In this document: piece by piece, positions 14,059-18,282 of the stretch
Position numbering within the stretch: position 1 is the stretch's first letter
Layout of the letters: each line of letters begins with the position of its first letter
DNA from: Gemmatimonadales bacterium UBA7889
Lineage (GTDB): Bacteria > Gemmatimonadota > Gemmatimonadetes > Longimicrobiales > Gaopeijiaceae
Reading direction: 5' to 3'
DNA: 18,282 nucleotides
NCBI GenBank assembly: GCA_002501085.1
Contig: DLRL01000065.1
Location: 1 to 18,282, forward strand
Translations under genes and position numbers: made by a program
Notes under the pieces: model-generated
Told to the model about the DNA's origin: nothing
The model's input: only the letters and a program-made list of their open reading frames with translations
Databases searched by the model: none

Positions 14059-14694
14059 ATGTCTCGTTATACCGGACCAGTTTGTAGACTCTGCCGCCGA
14101 GAGGGTCAGAAGCTCTTTCTTAAGGGCCAGAAGTGCTACACTGAGAAATGCCCAGTCGAGCGTCGACAGTATCCCCCAGGCCAGCACGGACCTGCACACG
14201 CAAGGCGACGCAAGCAGTCGGACTACGCCGTTCAGCTGCGAGAAAAACAAAAAGTCAAACGGATATATGGACTACACGAGAAGCAATTTCGGAATCTTTT
14301 TGAACGTGCTGCTAATATTTCAGGTATTACAGGGGACAACCTGATCATTGCACTGGAAACAAGATTAGACAATGTCGTATTCCGTATGGGTTTTGCTACG
14401 AGCAGGAGCCAGGCACGCCAACTAATTCGCCATCGTCACGTGGAGGTTAATGGGCGGCTTGTTGATATTCCGAGTTTCCGGGTATCAGCTGGTGACGAGA
14501 TAGCAATCAAGCCCAAGTCCAAAGAAATCATACCAATCCAGGAAAGTCTCGAGGCAAGAACACGACCCACGCTTCTCGAGTGGCTTGCTCTGGATGAGAA
14601 GGCGCGGGTAGGGCGGATGATCCGACAACCGACACGTGGTGACATTCCGCTCGCGGCCCAAGAGCAATTAATTGTAGAGCTCTATTCGAAGTAA
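14059..14694 (+). CDS. rpsD: 30S ribosomal protein S4, zinc-binding type (uS4)
   Basis: S4 nucleates assembly of the 30S body and, in E. coli and Bacillus, represses its own expression. The 211-residue product begins SRYTGPVCRLCRREG and has Cys9, Cys12, Cys26 and Cys31 in the spacing of the Thermus zinc-binding S4. The S4 RNA-binding domain is at about residues 100-160 (TRLDNVVFRMGFATSRSQARQLIRHRHVEVNG). The frame is open upstream to 13882 inside rpsK, but AGGGAGG at 14041-14047 and the family N-terminus fix ATG 14059. It lies 16 bases after rpsK. Confidence 0.98.
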   Translation: MSRYTGPVCRLCRREGQKLFLKGQKCYTEKCPVERRQYPPGQHGPAHARRRKQSDYAVQLREKQKVKRIYGLHEKQFRNLFERAANISGITGDNLIIALETRLDNVVFRMGFATSRSQARQLIRHRHVEVNGRLVDIPSFRVSAGDEIAIKPKSKEIIPIQESLEARTRPTLLEWLALDEKARVGRMIRQPTRGDIPLAAQEQLIVELYSK

Positions 14695-14700
14695 TCCTAC

Positions 14701-14720
14701 GTCGGATCATTGATTCCGAC
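14701..14720 (+). other. Short hairpin between rpsD and rpoA
   Basis: GTCGGA at 14701-14706 pairs with TCCGAC at 14715-14720 across an eight-base loop, a six-pair stem that can be extended slightly with a bulge. It begins six bases after the rpsD stop, and no T-run follows, so it is not a standard terminator. It may be an RNA-processing or stability element; six pairs can also arise by chance. Confidence 0.35.
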
Positions 14721-14747
14721 TCAAGTAAGGCTGTTTAGGAGGATATA

Positions 14748-15794
14748 GTGGACCTAGATCTCACTGGCTTGGTACTCCCTGAGCGTATTGAGCAGATCGA
14801 GGGTGTTGAGGACCCTGACCGTTCGGCTCAGTTCATGGTCGAGCCGCTTGAGCGGGGCTTTGGACATACCCTGGGCAATTCAGTACGCCGTGTATTGCTC
14901 TCTTCACTGAGAGGGGCGGCAGTATGGGGTTTTCGTATCGACGGAGTTCTGCATGAACATCAAACGATTGGTGGTGTGATAGAGGATGTCCACCAGGTAA
15001 TCCAGAACCTGAAGTCACTGATCGTGACTTTGGATGATGATGTGGATGAAGCAGTTCTGCAGATACAAGTCGACAAGGCTGGTGTTGTGACTGCGGGAGA
15101 TATTATGCCAACCTCTGGAGCCACTGTCATGGATCCAGGCCATCATCTTTTCACTCTTCAGGAAGACCGCACGCTCCATGTCCAGCTTTACATCAATAAA
15201 GGCCGTGGTTTTGTGCTTGCAGATCAGCACCCTGTTCCGCCGGAAGCCCCAGTGGACCTCGTCCGTATCGATTCGATCTATAATCCTGTGAGGAGGGCCA
15301 ACTTCTCTGTGGAGGAAACAAGGGTTGGCCAACGAACAGATTTTGATCGACTCACGCTGAACATAGAGACCGATGGCTCGTTAGATCCGTCAAGCGCAGT
15401 TGCTTATGCGGCTGAACTGGTCAGGAAACACCTAGAGTACATGCTTTATTTCAGCGAAGGTGGAATTCCTGAAGTTACTCCTCCGGGATCGGTTGCGGTT
15501 TCAGAGAATCAGCAGGCTCTACTTGAGAGTTTGATCGAAGAACTTGCTGAACTTTCTGTACGTTCTCGTAATTCTTTGCATAAGGAGAATATCCTTACAT
15601 TGGCGGATCTAGTGCAGTCATCAGAAGATGATATGCTGCAAATTGAGAATTTTGGTAAGAAATCTCTCAAAGAGATCTCAGATTTCTTGGAAGAGAGGGA
15701 GCTAGGATTTGGTATGAAGCTTGAGCAAGGGGAAGACGGCCGCCTCTTTTTCTTGGATGCGGAGGGTGAGACCGCAGGAACTGAGAACGGTTAG
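14748..15794 (+). CDS. rpoA: DNA-directed RNA polymerase subunit alpha, GTG start
   Basis: The alpha subunit dimerises to start RNA polymerase assembly, and its C-terminal domain contacts UP-element DNA and activators. The 348-residue product has the N-terminal domain with FMVEPLERGFGHTLGNSVRRVLLSSLRGAAV (about 29-59) and RIDGVLHEHQTIGGVIEDV. The C-terminal domain at about 255-325 has ELSVRSRNSL and NFGKKSLKEI. Arg272 and Asn275 correspond to the E. coli DNA-contacting R265 and N268. A strong AGGAGG at 14737-14742 precedes GTG 14748 by five bases. An acidic tail of about 20 residues extends past the C-terminal domain. Confidence 0.98.
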   Translation: MDLDLTGLVLPERIEQIEGVEDPDRSAQFMVEPLERGFGHTLGNSVRRVLLSSLRGAAVWGFRIDGVLHEHQTIGGVIEDVHQVIQNLKSLIVTLDDDVDEAVLQIQVDKAGVVTAGDIMPTSGATVMDPGHHLFTLQEDRTLHVQLYINKGRGFVLADQHPVPPEAPVDLVRIDSIYNPVRRANFSVEETRVGQRTDFDRLTLNIETDGSLDPSSAVAYAAELVRKHLEYMLYFSEGGIPEVTPPGSVAVSENQQALLESLIEELAELSVRSRNSLHKENILTLADLVQSSEDDMLQIENFGKKSLKEISDFLEERELGFGMKLEQGEDGRLFFLDAEGETAGTENG

Positions 15795-15796
15795 TT

Positions 15797-16150
15797 ATGC
15801 GACACAGGAAAAAAGGACGAAAGCTCCAGCGAACAGCGAGTCACCGACGAGCTATGTTGCGGAACTTGGCGACTTCGCTTTTTCGACATGAGCGTATCGA
15901 GACAACCACTGCTAAGGCTAAAGAGCTAAGACCTTATGCTGAGCGCTTAATTACTCTCGCCCGTCGCGGTGATTTGCACGCGAGGCGTTTGGTGGCTCGG
16001 AAGATCCAAGATCGAGAGGTTTTAGGGAAATTGTTCGATGAAATCTCTTCCCGATACGCTGAGCGCCCGGGCGGTTATACCCGAATTCTAAAGCTGGGTA
16101 ACCGTAAAGGTGATGCAGCTGAGATATCGCTTATCGAATTGGTTAATTAG
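15797..16150 (+). CDS. rplQ: 50S ribosomal protein L17 (bL17)
   Basis: L17 sits near the exit tunnel on the solvent side of the 50S subunit. The 117-residue product is full length: MRHRKKGRKLQRTASHRRAM, LATSLFRHERIETTTAKAKELRP, and YTRILKLGNRKGDAAEISLIELV at the end. It starts two bases after the rpoA stop and is the usual last gene of the alpha cluster, although here two further genes follow in the same direction before a terminator. Confidence 0.98.
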   Translation: MRHRKKGRKLQRTASHRRAMLRNLATSLFRHERIETTTAKAKELRPYAERLITLARRGDLHARRLVARKIQDREVLGKLFDEISSRYAERPGGYTRILKLGNRKGDAAEISLIELVN

Positions 16151-16199
16151 TTTGGCTCATGAAATAATGGGGACACCTCAACCGTACAGGATGACGGAT

Positions 16200-16748
16200 A
16201 TGGCTGACAACACTTCCCGACGGGGTGCTGCTGACTTGGGCATGCTTCTAATGGTAGTTGCATTCCTTGTTATTGGTGCATTCATGTACTACCTCAACGT
16301 CCGGGCCGCTGAAGAGCGGGCGCTCGATATCGTCGAGGAGAGTGATACAGCAGATGAGATGGAGGTTGCAACCACTGTTGCTGCTACTGACCTAGAGGTT
16401 GATGCAGGCCCATTTGAGGGGCGGCTGATACGGGTATCAGGGCTAAACGTAGCCAGTATGCTTGGTACACAGGGCTTCTGGCTTGAACTTCCGAATGGGC
16501 AACCATTCCTCATTTCAATGTCTGAAGAGGTTAAGGCAGAGGGTGTGGCCGTTACCATGGGTGAGCGGGCGACTGTGACCGGTGTCGTCCATGCCGTAAA
16601 TGATTCTGCCTTGAACGTATGGACTGCAGCAGGAACGATCGATGAAGGTTCCCGTTTGGCAGCTGAGTTTGCGATGCACTACTTGGAATCAACGGAAGTT
16701 GTTGTAGCTGACACGACCAGTGGGGAAGGGAATACCAGCGGTAATTAG
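16200..16748 (+). CDS. Membrane-anchored protein of unknown function, possible OB-fold domain
   Basis: I do not recognise the family. From ATG 16200 the product has 182 residues. A single hydrophobic segment at about 13-33 (LGMLLMVVAFLVIGAFMYYL) follows Arg7 and Arg8, so an N-in, C-out anchor is likely, putting the rest in the periplasm or outside. Residues 36-69 are acidic and Ala/Thr/Glu-rich, probably a flexible linker. Residues 72-147 alternate beta-like stretches (GRLIRVSGLNV, GFWLELPNGQPFLISM, ATVTGVVHAV), which resembles a small OB-type barrel; this is inference. The tail is Ser/Gly/Thr-rich. ATG 16200 has AGGA at 16188-16191; ATG 16191 and 16167 are alternatives. It sits between rplQ and rpmB, 49 bases after rplQ, in an unusual place for a non-ribosomal membrane gene. 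Confidence 0.8.
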   Translation: MADNTSRRGAADLGMLLMVVAFLVIGAFMYYLNVRAAEERALDIVEESDTADEMEVATTVAATDLEVDAGPFEGRLIRVSGLNVASMLGTQGFWLELPNGQPFLISMSEEVKAEGVAVTMGERATVTGVVHAVNDSALNVWTAAGTIDEGSRLAAEFAMHYLESTEVVVADTTSGEGNTSGN

Positions 16749-16795
16749 GTGGTCCGTGCTGTTTAACGCAGAATTAGATCGGTAACTAAGGTAAT

Positions 16796-17008
16796 ATGGC
16801 TAGAATTTGCTATGTGTGTGGCAAGGGTCCCGCTACTGGGAACAACGTTAGCCACGCTCACAATAAGACACGCCGCCGGTGGCTCCCGAACCTCCAGACG
16901 GTAAAGATTGTCGATGAGAGTGGCACTCGTCGTCGTGTCCGCGTGTGCACACGTTGTATTTCGGCTGGCAAGGTCACAAAAGCTCCAGCTATGGTTGTCA
17001 GTGAGTAG
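16796..17008 (+). CDS. rpmB: 50S ribosomal protein L28, zinc-binding type (bL28)
   Basis: L28 is a late-assembling 50S protein near the L1 stalk and E site. The 70-residue product has RICYVCGKGPATGNNVSHAHNKTRRRWLPNLQTV and the C-terminal RRVRVCTRCISAGKVTK. Cys5, Cys8, Cys51 and Cys54 form a four-cysteine zinc site seen in one branch of the family. AAGG at 16788-16791 precedes the ATG. In many bacteria rpmB is next to rpmG or alone; here it closes the alpha cluster and is followed by a terminator. Confidence 0.96.
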   Translation: MARICYVCGKGPATGNNVSHAHNKTRRRWLPNLQTVKIVDESGTRRRVRVCTRCISAGKVTKAPAMVVSE

Positions 17009-17042
17009 CCCTTCCAGCGTTTAGTACTAATAATCCGTTGCG

Positions 17043-17077
17043 AACCCCTTTGGCATTTTATTGCAGAAGGGGTTTTC
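17043..17077 (+). terminator. Rho-independent terminator after rpmB
   Basis: AACCCCTT at 17043-17050 pairs with AAGGGGTT at 17067-17074 across a 16-base loop, and the right arm runs into a TTTT stretch (17073-17076) followed by CTC. It starts 34 bases after the rpmB stop. This probably ends the long ribosomal transcript and insulates the dehydrogenase gene. The T-tract is short, so efficiency is uncertain. Confidence 0.75.
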
Positions 17078-17227
17078 TCGTTGACGGCATGAGAATTTGT
17101 TGCATCTAGTTCTCCCTTGTAGACGTCATAAGTGCAGAATCTAGAAGGGTGTTTACCCGCCCTAGCGGATTTGGATGATCCGTTAGCAAAATAGAGTAAT
17201 GTCCCTTCCAAGGTGAATGAGTATCCT
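17078..17227 (+). promoter_or_regulatory. Structured leader region before the dehydrogenase gene
   Basis: This 150-base stretch holds no gene that I can support. It contains TTGACG at 17081-17086, a good -35 match, but only weak -10 candidates (CATCTA near 17103). There are three potential stems: CCCTTGTAG (17114-17122) with CTAGAAGGG (17141-17149), one mismatch; GGGT with ACCC at 17147-17158; and CTAGCGGAT (17162-17170) with ATCCGTTAG (17178-17186), nine pairs including one G-U and a seven-base loop. None is followed by a T-run. AAGGTG at 17210-17215 is the likely ribosome-binding site. Confidence 0.4.
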
Positions 17228-18282
17228 GTGGCCAGTGACAAAGAACTCGTAATATTCGGTGTGATTGGGTTGGGTTACGTCGGTCTTCCACTGACTCTTG
17301 AAGCTGCTAGCAGTGGTAGGTTCAAGGTCATCGGTGTTGACTTAGATAAGCAGATCGTCGAAAATATTAATGCTGGTCACTCGCATATCCAGGACCTGAC
17401 GGATAATGAAGTCAAAGAGCTCTGCAGCAGGGGTCTAATCGAAGCAACTTGTGACTTAAGTCGCATCAAGGAATGTGATGCTATCTCTATATGCGTTCCT
17501 ACCCCACTCTTGAAGAATGGTGATCCGGATCTCTCTCATGTAAGAGCTGCAGCGGAAGCGATCGCAGCTGTGCTGCATCCGGGTCAGCTCATCCTCCTTG
17601 AGTCAACGACATATCCTGGGACCACACGGGAGGTCTTACAGCCAATTCTCGAAAATTCCGGCCTGAAAGCGGGAGAGGACTTTTACCTTTGTTTTTCACC
17701 TGAAAGAGTGGATCCCGGAAACGAAACTTGGACGACAAAAAATACACCCAAGGTTATTGGTGGACTTACAGAAGTGTGTGGGGATGTAGGGCAAAGGTTT
17801 TACGAAAGCTTTATTGATACAGTTGTTCGAGTTTCGTCAGCAGATGCTGCAGAGTTCACCAAGATCTTGGAGAATACATTCCGAGCAGTGAACATAGGAC
17901 TTATCAACGAGATTGCTCTCATCGCTGATCAGCTCGGAGTGGATATCTGGGAGATTGTTGATGCTGCGTCCACCAAGCCCTTCGGCTTCATGAAATTCAC
18001 ACCAGGACCGGGACTTGGAGGTCATTGCATCCGAGTCGACCCACACTACCTGTCTTGGAAGATGCGCACACTCGATTACGAGACTCGCTTCATTGATCTT
18101 TCATTTGAAATCAACGCAGAAATGCCGATCTTTGTCGTCGACAAGGTACGCAAGGCCCTTAGTCACAATAATCGGACCCTGAAGGAGTCCAGGATTCTCA
18201 TACTCGGTGTTGCATACAAGAAAAATATTGAGGATGTGCGTGAGTCACCAGCCTTTGATGTCATCAAGCTTCTTCAGGCGAC
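17228..18282 (+). CDS. Nucleotide-sugar 6-dehydrogenase (UDP-N-acetylglucosamine dehydrogenase-like), 3'-truncated by window edge
   Basis: The protein belongs to the UDP-glucose/GDP-mannose dehydrogenase family, which oxidises a sugar nucleotide C6 alcohol to a uronic acid with two NAD+. The sequence most resembles WbpA/TviB-type enzymes acting on UDP-N-acetylhexosamines for O-antigen or capsule; the substrate is inference. The frame is open to the edge, giving 351 residues of an expected 420-440. Visible are the NAD site GLGYVG (14-19), CVPTPL, ESTTYPGTT, SPERVDPGN, the lysine-bearing EFTKILENTFRAVNIGLINE (Lys212), and the nucleophile Cys267 in PGPGLGGHCIRVDP. Position 269 is Arg where the family usually has Pro. 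GTG 17228 is chosen with AAGGTG upstream; GTG 17213 would add five residues. Confidence 0.92.
   Translation, partial: MASDKELVIFGVIGLGYVGLPLTLEAASSGRFKVIGVDLDKQIVENINAGHSHIQDLTDNEVKELCSRGLIEATCDLSRIKECDAISICVPTPLLKNGDPDLSHVRAAAEAIAAVLHPGQLILLESTTYPGTTREVLQPILENSGLKAGEDFYLCFSPERVDPGNETWTTKNTPKVIGGLTEVCGDVGQRFYESFIDTVVRVSSADAAEFTKILENTFRAVNIGLINEIALIADQLGVDIWEIVDAASTKPFGFMKFTPGPGLGGHCIRVDPHYLSWKMRTLDYETRFIDLSFEINAEMPIFVVDKVRKALSHNNRTLKESRILILGVAYKKNIEDVRESPAFDVIKLLQA

Noticed and set aside
16858..17241. Minus-strand frame over rpmB, the terminator and the dehydrogenase leader
   Set aside because: It covers rpmB and a palindromic terminator, has no known motif, and no plausible start signal.
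1..18282. Mobile elements, CRISPR arrays, tRNA or rRNA genes, defence or biosynthetic novel system
   Set aside because: No transposase, regularly spaced repeats, cloverleaf or rRNA segment was seen; the window is a conserved housekeeping locus.

Overview
The window is an almost uninterrupted bacterial translation superoperon, all on the + strand. It runs from the 3' part of tuf (EF-Tu) through the S10, spc and alpha ribosomal protein clusters to rpoA, rplQ and rpmB. A nucleotide-sugar dehydrogenase gene then begins after a terminator and is cut by the right edge. The order is tuf', rpsJ, rplC, rplD, rplW, rplB, rpsS, rplV, rpsC, rplP, rpmC, rpsQ, rplN, rplX, rplE, rpsN, rpsH, rplF, rplR, rpsE, rpmD, rplO, secY, adk, map, rpmJ, rpsM, rpsK, rpsD, rpoA, rplQ, a membrane-anchored protein of unknown function, rpmB, terminator, nucleotide-sugar dehydrogenase'.

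The organism is a bacterium with moderate GC content. S14, S4, L36 and L28 are the cysteine-containing (zinc-binding) forms, and adenylate kinase has a four-cysteine lid. secY, adk and map lie together between the spc and alpha clusters, an order common outside the gamma-proteobacteria. The short zinc-type S14 argues against a typical proteobacterium. The L2, SecY and L30 sequences remind me of Gemmatimonadota, but this is a low-confidence impression from memory; a phylogeny of the concatenated ribosomal proteins would settle it.

By region: 1-978 is EF-Tu lacking its N-terminus. 1036-5786 is the S10 cluster (rpsJ to rpmC) and 5783-11551 the spc cluster (rpsQ to secY), tightly packed with several ATGA/TGATG overlaps that suggest translational coupling. 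11551-13001 holds adk and map. 13065-16150 is the alpha cluster, without infA in its usual place between map and rpmJ. 16200-17008 holds the membrane protein and rpmB. A rho-independent terminator at 17043-17077 closes the long unit. 17078-17227 is a structured leader in front of the dehydrogenase gene.

The genes supply both ribosomal subunits, EF-Tu, the RNA polymerase alpha subunit, the SecY translocon pore, the N-terminal methionine-removing enzyme and the adenylate kinase that balances adenine nucleotides. I see no CRISPR array, tRNA, insertion sequence or defence system, and no convincing new multi-gene system. The points most worth a second look are the conserved-looking membrane protein between rplQ and rpmB, two unusually long perfect inverted repeats (inside rpsN and between rpsM and rpsK), acidic extensions on S17 and L4, and the missing infA. 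No stretch of more than 300 bases lacks a gene; the longest is 17009-17227.
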